From NCBI GenBank assembly GCA_019915135.1, contig JAHLMK010000005.1:1488001-1552000 (forward strand): 64,000 bases of DNA, given 5' to 3'. Positions within the stretch are counted from its first letter, which is position 1. Each line of letters starts with the position of its first letter. The position numbers were made by a program, and so were the translations under genes. Source of the stretch: Strobilurus pachycystidiatus (taxonomy: Eukaryota; Basidiomycota; Agaricomycetes; Agaricales; Physalacriaceae). This document shows, in pieces, positions 1 to 14,400 of this stretch. The notes below the pieces were generated by a model. That model was not told the origin of the DNA. It worked only from the letters and a program-made list of their open reading frames with translations, and made no database searches.

Positions 1-181
1 CAAAGCCATAGCCCGCTGGGCCGATAAAGGACGTGCATTCCGCCGCGATGCTATCCCAAGTCCATTCGAATAACTGAATGATGACTGTCTTGGACTCCAT
101 GGGAGCTCTTGGAACGAGACTGTGACTGGGCGCCGCCAATACATAGGGGAGAAGGAGGAGGAGGAAGGCCATATAGATCAT
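1..181 (-). CDS. alpha-amylase (GH13), N-terminal fragment
   Basis: Secreted starch-degrading endo-enzyme cleaving internal alpha-1,4-glucosidic bonds; only the first 60 codons lie in the window and the rest runs off the left edge. The start at 181 opens a hydrophobic signal peptide (about residues 1-17, MIYMAFLLLLLPYVLAAP). After a short linker comes the first beta strand of the GH13 barrel: VIIQLFEWTWDSIAAECTSF, then IGPAGYGF, which is the classic amylase segment just before the 'VQVSPP' region. No intron is present in this part. A TATATAA box about 95 nt upstream of the start supports the choice. Family assignment is strong from the N-terminal signature; completeness and catalytic residues cannot be judged. 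Confidence 0.88.
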   Translation of the reverse strand, partial: MIYMAFLLLLLPYVLAAPSHSLVPRAPMESKTVIIQLFEWTWDSIAAECTSFIGPAGYGF

Positions 182-275
182 GGCCGAAACGAAAGTGGAG
201 TTGAGCCGAGAGTGGGTTACGGTTCGAACGTTAACAATGAAGAAGAGATGAATAGACTGAGCGTTGAGCACCCGC

Positions 276-282
276 TTATATA
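276..282 (-). promoter_or_regulatory. TATA box of the alpha-amylase gene
   Basis: On the minus strand this reads TATATAA, 94-101 nt before the amylase ATG at 181. That distance suits a TATA-driven promoter with a 5' leader of roughly 60 nt, as expected for a strongly regulated secreted enzyme gene. It is a sequence match plus position; no start-site data. Confidence 0.5.
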
Positions 283-1189
283 CATGCGTCCAAGTATCAT
301 GAAACACATTGGTTGGCGATGAGGGGGGCAGCTCCTATGGGTATCCAACGAACCAACGTGGATGATGGTCAAATGAAGGTTGAAAATTGGTTGATGCTAT
401 CGAGACACACCTTTGCGAGATAGAGATTCTTGGAGAAGCCTTGTTCGGAAGTCGTGGATTACTTTCCTCGATGTATGGTCCTTTGTAGTCAAGTATTGTT
501 CAACAGTGTTCAACGCCAGTCCGCATTGCTTTTGGGAAGATACACTGTTCAAGCCCAGACATCCCATCATCTAGACATCCTAGAGCTTCGAAATGCCCTG
601 AAGTTTGCAATTGATGATGGAACGTGCCATCAGGAAGGTCAGGAATCAGCTGGAATCAGACAACAGTTCGGGCGATTCTGATCGCTGCGCCGGCCGATAC
701 GAGAGACGCCAGCACCAGAGGGCCCACAGAAGAATGTTATGGAGTTCTCAGCAAGGCAGCGAAAGGTGTACCAGACGCGGTTCGAATGGTCTCCCCATAC
801 CGAAATCCTTTATCGTGGGAGGACGGAGAATGTGGGTCCGGAACTAGGAACAAATTTGATCAAAAGGTGAAGCTGCTGATTGTCGCGATCGACTTTTACC
901 GAGCAACTTGCAAGGACGCGCTGCGCGTGCGTGGCTAGGTTATTCTTGTCGACTTTCAGTAGATAACAGAGCCGCATGTACTAATGTAGCATCTCTCGCA
1001 GCGCCACAGACCTACAGCCCTCGATATCTTCATTCCGGCAAGGCTGACCTGATCTTCGGGCCGACATGCCGATTCAAGAAGCGACGCCATCTCTCTCTCT
1101 CGCGAGTCGCTACCTTCACTGGTGCGCGGCCCTGATACTAAAAGTCCATCCTGACGACCTTGGGGAGACTCAGCGCGCGCCACTTAACC
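283..1189. other. intergenic, divergent promoter region
   Basis: Lies between the amylase gene (-) and the DUF6697-like gene (+). Open frames here overlap each other in several frames, lack domain signatures and have no coherent splice chain, so I see no gene. It presumably holds both promoters. Confidence 0.5.
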
Positions 1190-3396
1190 ATGTCCTCCGA
1201 ACAGATAACTCGTTGCGCGAATTGTGCCGCGTTGGAAACCAATCCCCACTCGCGATTGAGATGCACAAGCGAACGCCCGCTCGGGCCCTTCTCTCAAAAT
1301 CCTGTCAAGAGAGAAGAAGAAGTCGGAGTGCCTCTCGGGAACGAGACGGCCGAGGTCAAGGTACGTTCGGGCCATCGAGCTTTTGCTTGCTCTCAGGTCA
1401 AATCTTTGGCACACAGCGCTCAACAACCACTGTGACAAAAAAGGAAGAAGAGTGTAGGCCTCCTCTACACCAATCTGGAACTGACACGAAAATGGATGAG
1501 AACACTGTGACTGTATCGTCCCGAGCTGAACGTCGCGGAAAGTCAGAGGTGCGTGCTTTGAAAGAGTTTTCTGACATACGAGTAGTCGCTGACTGTGGTG
1601 GTAACTTCAGTGCGAAGACTCACCTCCCATACGTTGCGCAAACTGTGCTGCTCTAGAGCTCAACCCGGAGCTCAACTTGAGATGCAAGAGTGAAGAGCGT
1701 CCTCTTGGCCCTTTCGCGGCTAAGAAGGAGGAACAAGACCATCGGTCCATAGATGTTGATGCAGCTATCGACAGCAGGGACGCAATCTTGCAAGACCAGG
1801 TTTGTCCCTCTACATTGATGATATTCTGCTCCCTCAGACGTGCGCGCGATGCTCAGGCCTCGATTGCGAAACTTGAGGGCGACGTGTATCAATCGGCACT
1901 GTTGCAGTCTGTGGCTGGAGGCGACGAAAGCACTGTGGTATGTATCATCTCAGATGATGACTATGGACTGATGGAATGTTTCCCCAGTCTAGTACCGCCA
2001 GCAATGGCTTGACCATACGCAATGGTACTGAGAACGATTCCGAACCACCAAGGAAACGGCGAAAGGTTGATCGCCGTTCTGGGTCACCTCAGCCGCCAAC
2101 GGAAGAAGAATTAGCGCAATACAGAGCGTCTCAAAACGTGGGTCCGGGAGAGTTGACTTTGTATCGCCCACTCATGAAGCTTCTTTTTCTTTACTTACAG
2201 CCGAACTTCGTCAAAAAGCCCAGCGATGCCCCAGGCTTGACCGAAGACAGCGTCGTTGCCCGTACCAATGGGATCAAGCCTATTGACATCCCCCTCGACG
2301 TCGCGTCCTTCAGTGTGACATGCGACCGTCCTTTCCTGTCTCATTGCTATGGCGGTAATTGGCAGGAGGCGTTCCCGCGACCAGGCAAGGATCTCATCAA
2401 GAGGCACCCAGAGCTCAATCTCGATCAACATCTGATGTGTCTGAACGTCAGGGAGTGGCATCCCAATGCGCCAACCTTCCCCGGCGCTGCGGGCGTGTAT
2501 TTCCAAGTTGGCTTTGGCGAGGGTGCTGAGGAGGACGACGAGTGGGATACGGTCATGACGACCGTCGTCGGCCTTGAGAGGAATGAGTGGATGTATATCG
2601 GGGAGTACAAGATGGTGAAGTCGAAGCCGCTCACTGTCAACGAGTGGAAGAAGCAGGATGAGGTGGTATGTTCTTGCTGCTTCTACCTGAGGTGCTGGCG
2701 TACTAACTTTCAGTAGATCAAGCATACTTGGGCACAAGCGATTACAGTTGACGAATGGGCGACTATGACTCGGGCTGAGATCATTCTGAGGAAGAGGCTT
2801 GGTCGCAACCCGACTGGAGACGAGATCCTGGACGCAGTGAAGGCGGATCCCTGGAACAAGTTCAAGACTGTCACATACGAGGAGGTCAGGCAGGAATTCA
2901 ATGCCGGGAGACTAGTAAGGCATTACATGACCTTCCCCCGGTCAAACCACTGATTTCTGAAGGTTCTCAATGTCTGGCGAATGGAACCCGTTCATTATAA
3001 TGTTGACTTTCAACAGAGGATCATTGACGAATACCCAGACTTCAAGCGGGCCTTTATGCGCAGAAGGCCGAGAAGAAAGCAGAGGACGAGCGAAACGGAG
3101 TGACTAGAGAGAAACGAAAGGCAGGCAAAGGTGGAGTCAAGAAGGAAGAGGAAGAAGCGAGGTCCATCCGAACGCGCACGAGGAAAGGCGGAGAGAAGAA
3201 ATCACGTCGCAGTCTCGTCAAGTCCTCGCCGTCAAAGAAGAGCACAAAGCGAAAATGGAGCTATGATTCTGACACTGTAGAGTCAGAGGAGTCGGAAGAC
3301 GACGGGTGGCAGGACAATGACGAGGCATATGTCGAGCCTGCCTCCAAGGCAAAATCAGTCACTAAAAGTTCATATACATTTCGGGCACGCAACTAG
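1190..3396 (+). CDS. DUF6697-like nuclear protein with duplicated Cys motif
   Basis: Spliced model of about 580 residues; exons 1190-1360, 1417-1548, 1611-1799, 1857-1937, 1988-2137, 2201-2665, 2717-2914, 2963-3001 and 3064-3396, all keeping frame. The N-terminus carries two near copies of a short motif: RCANCAALE..., a third Cys after about 15 residues, then ERPLGPF (exons 1 and 3). A basic patch (PPRKRRKV, likely nuclear signal) precedes a conserved region with NEWMYIGEYKM..PLT..EWKKQ and TW, resembling the fungal DUF6697 domain. The tail is very Lys/Arg/Ser rich and ends with an acidic stretch. Function is unknown; nuclear location is inferred from composition. The join near 3001-3064 is uncertain (see findings). 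Confidence 0.72.
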
Positions 3397-3745
3397 AGCA
3401 GTTATCAGAGATATCTTGTACATAGGCATGTCAATCTTATTTCTTGAGCTTCCAAGTAAGCCGGGCTTCCACGTAAAAGAGAGAGGGACTACAGGCTAAC
3501 CATTCTCCGCCCTGAGTCCTCTGGCTAGCTACACCGCTCCAAACGCTGCACTTGATATCTTCCGTTGGCAAACGCGCTTCGTCCGAAGGTGAAAAACGCG
3601 TCCATGAGCATCGAATGGTCCCGCCGGTTAAACGTTCAATATTCAATGTTCGGGCCAGGGGATACACGTCCCTGCATGGGCCGCGTTCAGTGCGGTGATT
3701 TATGCGTCATCGCAATCTACTTTCTCTTCTTGACTTCCATTGCAG

Positions 3746-3913
3746 ATCCCTCCGCTGCCATCGTCGGCGACTCAGGACATTACCGCCATCACGCAGCTTC
3801 CCGTCATTGTGACTGGATCTCAACCAAGTCAGACGACTTCAACAACAGCAGCGACACGCTTACAGAAACGGTCTCGCCTTGAAGCTGTTTTGGAGGCGCT
3901 TTACCAGCGTCGG
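3746..3913 (+). other. possible upstream coding exon of the MAP kinase gene
   Basis: After a good pyrimidine-rich acceptor ending at 3745 the frame IPPLPSSATQDITAITQLPV... stays open, with Ser/Thr/Gln-rich then basic/helical composition (KRSRLEAVLEALYQRR). It can splice at 3913/3957 (GTGACC..AAG) in frame with the MAP kinase exon beginning at 3975. No convincing ATG-bearing first exon was found, so it may be leader, an alternative N-terminus, or remnant sequence. The rest of 3397-3974 shows nothing else I can support. Confidence 0.3.
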
Positions 3914-3974
3914 GTGACCTGATAGCCGCCTTAGCGCTTTTCTCGCGACTACCAAGCCTAGCCAGTGCGCTATC

Positions 3975-6534
<2,560 letters not shown>

Positions 6535-6761
6535 AGCGTTTTGAATAACATATCGATATCTTGGATCCATACTTTGGTGTTCCTATCGAAGTCTGTTTAG
6601 ATCGTTGGTTCTGAAGTACTGCACACCACAAGATTTTTCAATGGACTCTGGACGTAGCGCAGATAATCATCCTCAAGTAAAGGGCCTGTTCTGAATCGGA
6701 TGCCAGGAATGGCTCTGGTTTAATCTGATAGGCTGCGAATCTGAATGTCTAAGTTTTGGGG

Positions 6762-8108
6762 TTCAAAGTTTACTCAAAGGTTTGGCAGTCAAAATCCCAG
6801 CGATGGCATCCCCTACGGCCTCCGGTGCTTCTTCGACGACCTGTCTCACAGTCAGTGCTCTTGATAGTTCAAAGAAATGATGAGATCAAGATCTACCAAG
6901 TGACCACCGGTCCCGAGTCTTGCAACAGAGGCGAATTTACGATTACGGAGCAAAGAATCTTGTTTTTCACGAGTGCTGGGTGAGACAGGTTTCAGAGGGA
7001 TGGTACTTTCAAGACGTTGGATTGAATTGCTCACAGCAGATCGCTCCGTGCACCATATAACAGATGCACAGGAACGCCAGCTCCCATGAGTCTGTCCAGC
7101 TCAGGCACAGTCAGCACCGCCGTCGGGTCGCCGTGAAGAAACAGCAAGGATTCCTGTTTCGGTGTACAGGCCAATGTGACTTCGCCTGATGGCTTCTCTA
7201 AGAGGCCCCGAGCCTGGCAAGAATATCAGCGCCGATGCTTGGTAGTATGTAGTTATCACTGACGATGAAAGCCTCGAAAACACGCTTGTCCCAGGTAAGC
7301 CATGGTGCCTTGTTACTGAAGTATACGCGTGCCGCATTTCGGGATGGCCAGGTGTGTTTTCGCAGCGGGATGCCCTCCAAGGCCATCTTATACATGGGTG
7401 AATCATTGTTATTCATGTCGGCATCCCAGATGACTGCGTCTACGAATATCACAGCCGCGAAAGGCGATGGTTGTCGGAGTAATGTAAAGTGGCGGTTGGC
7501 GAGAAGACTGGATGGTCGTCAATGGAGGGGGTTTGATTCGAAAGAGCCATACATGAAATACGCAGCTGCCGAGTGACCCACGGCTATGACCTTCTGCGTT
7601 CCTTTTCTGGGTGCTAGATGGTGCAGATACGTGTTCACGATCGCATTGGCATAGTTCGCGCCATCAGCTAGGAAGTAGGATCAACACCAAGTGAGGCATG
7701 ACGCGTCTAGAAGGCATCATACCAACCCAGTCGCCTGCCTCGATATGGTCCCAATTGAGTTGACTGGATTCACCGTGTCCCGGATTGTCAATTGCCCATG
7801 CTTCGGATACGTTTGGATATTTGGAAAAGATCCTCTCGATGGGCACATCCCAGTGCTCTTTGTCTGGCAAGGATCGAACAACGTCACGGCTAGATCGAAA
7901 AGAGACTTACGAAATCCGACGCCGTGCACGAATAGCAGCACGTAATTCTCCCCGGTGAAAGTCGAAACGCTGGAGCGCCGGTATCGCTTCACGTACGACT
8001 TGTAAGCACCGGCCTTGACGATGAATTGCGCGGATTGCATGGAAGCAAACAGTTGAGATCTTTGTTCAGTGGGGATGGAATAAACCCTTCATCGCCTCAC
8101 CTGCGCAT
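6762..8108 (-). CDS. alpha/beta-hydrolase superfamily protein
   Basis: Predicted serine hydrolase of unknown substrate. Reading from high to low coordinates, spliced exons give an oxyanion strand LLFVHGVGF, then KEHWDVPIERIF, AWAIDNPGHGESS, the nucleophile elbow VIAVGHSAAAYF (GHSAA), FVDAVIWD and, near the end, ARLGTGGHLVVEEAPEAVGD with the probable catalytic His. Introns of about 45-60 nt separate these blocks; one at about 7211-7260 is required to stay in frame. The start is unsure: an 8-nt first exon at 8108 splices in frame to an exon carrying an internal ATG at 8040. No signal peptide is evident, suggesting a cytosolic or peroxisomal enzyme. Similar proteins are often labelled 'toxin biosynthesis-like hydrolase' in mushrooms, which I would not infer here. 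Confidence 0.82.
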
Positions 8109-8664
8109 AGTCCAGGTTCGTATTTCAGGTCAATGCAGAAGGGGGAGGCCATGATGAGTATTGGGGTTAGTAAAACTTGGGGGAAAATCACTCGGTTCCC
8201 ATGGATGATCCCCGACAGAAAAGGACGATAGATGATGGCCGAGCGACGCCTTTGTCGGTTGAAAGTCCAAGTGGAATCCTAGTCCATTCAAATGTTGCAG
8301 TCAACAACCAGATCGTGGTTCAAACGTTCAAGACAAGGCCAAATTTCAAGGGCGCTTCTTTCGGCAATGTGCGAGCCGGAGGTAACCGAACTCAACTCGT
8401 AGTCTCGTAAGTACTTACCCTCCAGTCCTCTTCCAATGAGTTTCGAGTCTCGACGTTCGAACTTCGCGCTCCCAGGGAATCTCGGACCGAGATTTTCTCT
8501 GATTCTATGGTGGCTCGGGATCCCGGACCGAGATTTTCACCTTGCCTTCAGCCACCATGTTCGACCCGTGCAGCAAAAATCTCTTTCTCCCAGCGCCTAT
8601 GCCCAATGCCAGCATCAGCTCACTTGAATTCTTTGCATGACTATTGCCACAGACGAAGTAATAA
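8109..8664. other. intergenic with two related palindromic motifs
   Basis: No gene is supported. At 8477-8498 and again about 40 bp later the motif CGGACCGAGATTTTC recurs; the first copy sits in a 17-bp perfect palindrome (AATCTCGG A CCGAGATT). The region ends where similarity to the NTPase gene begins. Confidence 0.4.
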
Positions 8665-10402
8665 CCAGCCGCGAGCCCATATTTCCTGTCAGATGAATCA
8701 TACTGGAGAGATTACCTCTGGACTTCGAATATTGGTAGCTTCATTGCCGATTTAGAGTGGCATCGGGCTTTATATTGAAAACCTTTTGTCCCCAAAACTT
8801 CGCAAGCGACCGTCTGGGAGCAGTCTGATTCGTCGAATCATGTATCGGTTACATAGAAGGTGTGTTATCATTCCCACACTGCGAGATCACTCTCACTGAG
8901 ACACCCCATAATAGACATTGTCTGACAGCAGGCTTCCTCAGTGAGATCTTCAGATTGTATTTTGTCAAGCCGCACCAATGTCTCGATGCCTTCATCTGTG
9001 GCGTTTCCGATGGATATCTTCCTTGCGATGAGAAACGCTTCTATGAGAAATTCGACACCTTGGCCCCATTATCTGGCTTCGGACGCCCGACTCTCTTCGA
9101 TGCATGTGAGTTAGCTTGTTCTTCACGATTCCCTGTCTAAATTGCATACCTCAAGTCCACGACAGCTTGGTGAATTGCCTCGCTCACAGTGATCGCCTCA
9201 TCTTTGGGCCCGAGGCGATAGACTTGATTGCCAGTGCATTCGCGCGATTTTCGGACACAGAAATGCAACAGATTGTCGTCGATGAGCCTCTGATGCTTCT
9301 CGGTGCGTCTAGGTGGTTATATCTTAGGCGCAAGTCCATTTCCGATCTCACTCTCTATCTGGAACCGAGGTTTCGAGAATACAGACGGTCATATCCTACG
9401 ATGTCCATGGTTGCGCTCAGTCTGTCTCATGTCTTCTCAACCTCGCATAGCCTGGACGACATATTCCTGTTTCCAGGCGGATCCCCGTCCTGGGCAAATC
9501 AAGAGGCTAGGCTTATAACACTGGAACGGGACAAACCTCGTTCATCGCTTGACTGTTATTTCTATGATCATACTTATACCGGGCACTTGCGTCACACTAT
9601 GCACTGTGGCCCAAAGTCCGTCTGACATCGCTCGCTGGACCTCGCAAAAGGAAATGACCGCCTTTTGCGTGCATGTGGGATCACCTGAGCCCACTTTGCT
9701 GTTCGTTTTAGAGCTGGAGGACGAGTCTACCATCTAGGTAGCCCTACAAGTGTGTCTTGCGAACTTCGACAACGAAGAAGAGTCTCTGTCCGCGATTCAC
9801 CGCCAACTACAGTTGCTCTTGCCCTCACGGATTTTCGAGACCCAAGACGTATGTTCCTCGATTTTCTCTCTCATACACATTGCCTTATTCAAGCTCAAGG
9901 ACAATGCCACTTCCTGTAAAACTCGGGGCAGTACACGGAATAAGGTTCTGCTTTTTGCCCTACACCTGTTTCTCCAGCCAGTTTCTGACACTCCTACAGA
10001 GGAGGAAGATCACGTCACTCGAGTCCGACGCGCTCAAGAAGTTACCGGCTCGTCGTGACGATATTGGAGAGTACTCTCTCTTACGCGTCGTGGCGCCTAT
10101 GTACGCCTTGGAGCAATTGAGAAGTGTAGATTTTGCCGGCGAGGGCCTCCCCTCTGCTCTTCTCGACATCGATGCGGTCGATGACATTTCTGCTAGAATG
10201 GCAGCAGAGGATATTCAGGACGATATTGTCGCTAATACCACACGCGTAGACCAGGGGAAAAAGCCAAAACACCATAGTGAGGGGGATCTCAGCTATCCTA
10301 CCAAACAACATATCCTCGATGGGGGCTCCAGTTTATGAATGTATGAATGTTATTCTTCGCTATCGTAGTATATATACCCTCTTGTTTTGATTGTACCAAA
10401 AT
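8665..10402 (+). pseudogene. 5'-truncated, decayed copy of the P-loop NTPase gene
   Basis: About 1.7 kb matches 40985-42784 closely, including intron sequences and the region past the stop codon, so it arose by DNA-level duplication rather than from mRNA. It starts in the middle of the gene, after the Walker A and B exons, and has no start codon of its own. Damage visible against the intact copy includes a one-base gain near 8773 that throws the frame (early TGA), loss of part of the exon start near 9155, a small insertion near 9570 and a Trp-to-TAG stop in the 'ESTIW' segment near 9734. Long pieces remain open, such as MQQIVVDEPLMLL, which indicates fairly recent decay. Confidence 0.85.
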
Positions 10403-11441
10403 GTTAGCCCAACACTATGCACAATGATCAAACTATATCCCCTGTGAGCGATACGCGCAGCTGTGTACCCACCCTACGTCCACTTGCTGAGAAGGCGTTT
10501 GTTGTAGCTCTGAGCTCATGGAAGGGGTACCATGGATGAACGCGCTGGATCCTGTCATGATCGTTTGTTCTCTGTGCACTGACATTCACGGAGGATTGAT
10601 GGAGAATTGCATGCCTCTTCTACATCTGCGGATCCTGATGGTATGAGTGATAGCCGTGGTGGACGTGCACCGGAAGGTACCTAAAGTTTGCGGAAGGGCT
10701 GGTCGGGATGACGTCATTCCAATGCATCACCCGCCATTTGCGCCACACTTTATGTTCAGGCTGTATTTTGCGCTAGGTAGACCCGATTTCCGGAAGCTGT
10801 GCATTATGTTCAGGAAATCTAATTATCTTTTACCATATGGAAAGTTGTGTGCCCAGTAGCATACAATGACCATTGCGCCTCCTGCCTCGAGTGATTTGCA
10901 GTGAAAACAAAGAGAGCAGCTACCCGAAATGTTTGTACTGCTGCTGATGTCGCAACAAGCGCCCTGCTGACGCGCCGTCGGCCCGACAACTGTGGTCTGT
11001 GCGCCGTCACATGTGACTGTCACGTACATGCGACTGAGCAGTTGCAAAAGCAAACGGAATCGCTCCCTTGCTTGTTACCCTCATGATGGAAGCTTGTAGC
11101 AAGCGACCCATACTTTTTCTCGCCAATTTTCGTCTTTTTCTGCGCAGAAACCACCCGGACAGTCGACTGTAGCGTGTCGCGCCATTATCGACATATCCAC
11201 GACTTTTTGGCGAATGTTCTGGGGGCAGAATGGCAGGCAGCAAAGGAGACGGGGTGGGCTCGAGGAAGGATAGTTGCAATGAGGCCCGGTCTGCCATCAG
11301 TACCCGCCGCAGCCAAACAAAACCCAACAACTCCACTTGACCTCGACACACTACCTGACGCTCCGGATTTCCATCTCTCTCCCTCTCTCCTCCACGTCGT
11401 CCCCTCCAGCGGCTTGAACGGCGCCCGGAGGATGCCATTTG
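10403..11441. other. intergenic, upstream of the ATAD2/Abo1-like gene
   Basis: About 1 kb with only short, mutually overlapping open frames. I see no domain, splice chain or repeat; the right part presumably includes the promoter and 5' leader of the next gene. Confidence 0.5.
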
Positions 11442-14400
11442 ATGAACGACGACCACCCAGACAGCACCGCCGGCACTCCACCCTCTTCCTCGCCACTGAA
11501 AATCACTTTGAAACTACCCATGCCGAATCTCCGGAGCTCATCTCGACTTGCGGGAAGCAGGTCGGGATCCCAGCAGAGCGAGAACAACAGCCACAAAGGC
11601 GTCGACGCTGCTGACGAGGATGACGACGCCCCAGTCATCAACAGGGCTCGGCGCACTCGCGCGGCGGTACCAAAGAAGTCTTACGTTGAAAGTGACCCGG
11701 ACGAGGAACCCGGTGGCGGAGAATACGACGATGCCGCCCAGATGTTCGACAAGGACGACGACGTCGACGTGGTGCCTCCACCGAGAAAAGCACGCGAAGA
11801 AGTCGACGACGAGGACGACGACTATGGTTCACGGTCTACTCGGCGAAGACTGAACAGACGCGGCGACAAGAATCTTCCGGACTTCGTGGTCGACGACGAG
11901 CCAGGACGGCGATATAACACACGGCACTCCCAAGCGAAAGCCAAATCAAAGCCCAACCCCAGTCAGCTACGCTCTCAGAGGCTCCAGAAACGCTCCGCCA
12001 AAAAGGATGGCGACTACCACCAGGGATCTTCGCCCTCCGGTGAAAGCTCATTCCCCGAAGATGACCTGCCACTGTCGGATGAACTGGACGCACACAACGA
12101 CGAGGATGTTGAGATTGAAGAGGAGGAAGAGGAAGAGCAAAAAGGATATACCTTGCGCCAACGAGCCCCAATAAACTACGCCATCCCCCCGCCTCTGGAA
12201 GAAATGCACAAGCCACCCCCAAAACCCAACAATCGCGGCAATGGACGGAAAGCTTTCCACCGCAGGAAGGGTCCTGGCTGGAGTGCAGGAGGTGCCGAAT
12301 TGGGTCGTTGGATGGGCATGCCGGGGGATGACTCTGATTCGGATGCGCCAACGCGAACACCAAAAAAGCCATTTGGGGTCGGCGCGTTCGATGGCGGAGT
12401 CGCGGCTGGCGGCAGTGGCCTTCTACCACCGGATTTCGCGGCAGCAGGAACGCCATCGAACCTAGGCAAAGTGACAGACGCAAGTGCGTATGATGGCTTA
12501 CCACCAATGTTGTTTGGCTTATATCTGTCTCAGGTCTTGCTGACGCAGATCCTTTGGGCGTCAACGTCAATGTTACTTTTGACGAAGTCGGAGGTTTGGA
12601 TGAGCGTGAGTATCTTCCTGGTGTATCTTGGCCAAGCTCATAGTCTTGCTAGATATACATTCTCTGAAAGAGATGACCGTCCTTCCGCTTCTATATCCTG
12701 AGGTGTTCCAGCAATTCAACGTGACACCCCCGCGTGGCGTTCTCTTCCATGGTCCTCCTGGTACTGGGAAAACGCTCTTGGCGCGCGCCCTCGCTGCTAG
12801 TTGCCGTTCCAATGGCAAACAGATATGTATGTCCTAAACTTTCCAAACCGAGACACGACACTCATTTTCGCGCAGCATTCTTCATGCGCAAAGGAGCCGA
12901 TGCCCTGTCAAAATGGGTGGGAGAGGCTGAACGCCAGCTTCGACTGTTGTTTGACGAAGCTCGTGCCTCCCAACCTTCCATCATATTCTTCGATGAGATT
13001 GACGGTCTGGCTCCCGTACGCTCCTCTAAGCAGGACCAGATTCATGCATCTATCGTGTCAACACTGCTCGCCCTTATGGACGGCATGGATGGTCGAGGAC
13101 AAGTTGTGGTTATTGGAGCCACTAACAGACCAGATGCCATCGACCCGGCTTTGCGACGACCGGGACGTTTCGACAGAGAGTTCTACTTCCCCCTGCCGAA
13201 GCTGGACGCACGGGAGAAAATTTTGAGCATCATGACGAAGAGCTGGCAAGGCTGGGCTGGTGAGGACGGCCAGGGTAAAATCCAAGGTCTGGCGAAGATG
13301 ACGAAGGGCTACGGAGGCGCTGATCTCAGGGTATGTCGACTTTCATCCTCCTCGGTTGTCCAAACTGAACCTATGCAGGCTTTATGCACCGAAGCGGCAT
13401 TGAACGCAGTCCAGCGCAAATACCCTCAGATTTACAAGTCCGACGACAGACTGCTTCTGAAGCCTGATTCCATATCAGTGGGTTTGCGAGACTTCATGAT
13501 TTCTATCAAGAGTATGTGCTTCCTGTTGCCTTGATGACGTTGGCTGATACCTCTCCAGAGCTCGTCCCTTCGTCTGCTAGGTCATCATCATCGGTGGCCA
13601 CTCCTCTTCCGCCGCAGTTTGAATCTATCTTGGCAGACTCATTTGAGAAAGCTAAAGCGGTTCTGGAGCGTGTTCTGCCTACAGAGAAGCGGCTAACCGC
13701 TCTCGAAGAAGCGGAGTTCGAAGACGAAGATGACGATGAGGTTGCGCTGGAACGTGAACTGCTCATGCAATGTAAGGAAGGGGCTTGCTATCTGCATGAT
13801 CAATAAGACTGATTCGTCTCAGCCATGGAAACCCTACGTGTACACCGACCGCGCATACTTCTATACGGCGCTCCCGGGATGGGACAGACGTACATTGGCG
13901 CGGCTCTGTTGCACCATTTGGAAGGATATCACGTCCAGAGTCTCGAACTTGGCACGCTTCTTGGTGACTCGACAAGGGTACGTTCACTTGACTCTTGATC
14001 AATCTCTCTAGCTAAGTCTTCATTTAGACAGTCGAAGCGGCCATTGTCCAGCTCTTTGTGGAAGCAAAGAGACACCAACCCTCTATCATTTACATACCAT
14101 CTCTCCTTGGGTGGTGCACCACCGTGACAGAAACTGCTCGGTCAACTGTAAAGGCTATGCTGGACACTCTAGCGCCCACTGATCCCATACTTCTACTCGC
14201 CATCATCGACGGTCAGTTCAAAGATCTTCCGCGCGACGTACGCACCTGGTTCGGGTCAGCCAAAGAAAACCGTGTCGAATTGTCTGGACCTACGAGTGAA
14301 CTCCGCGAGCAGTTCTTCGCAGGGTTGATCAAAGACATTCAACGGCCGCCCAATCAGTTCACAGATGGGATCAAGCGTCGCAAGCGCGTCCTTGAAGTCC

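Noticed and set aside
8665..10402. Processed (retro) copy of the NTPase gene
   Set aside because: Intron sequences and 3' flank are present, so it is a DNA-level duplication.
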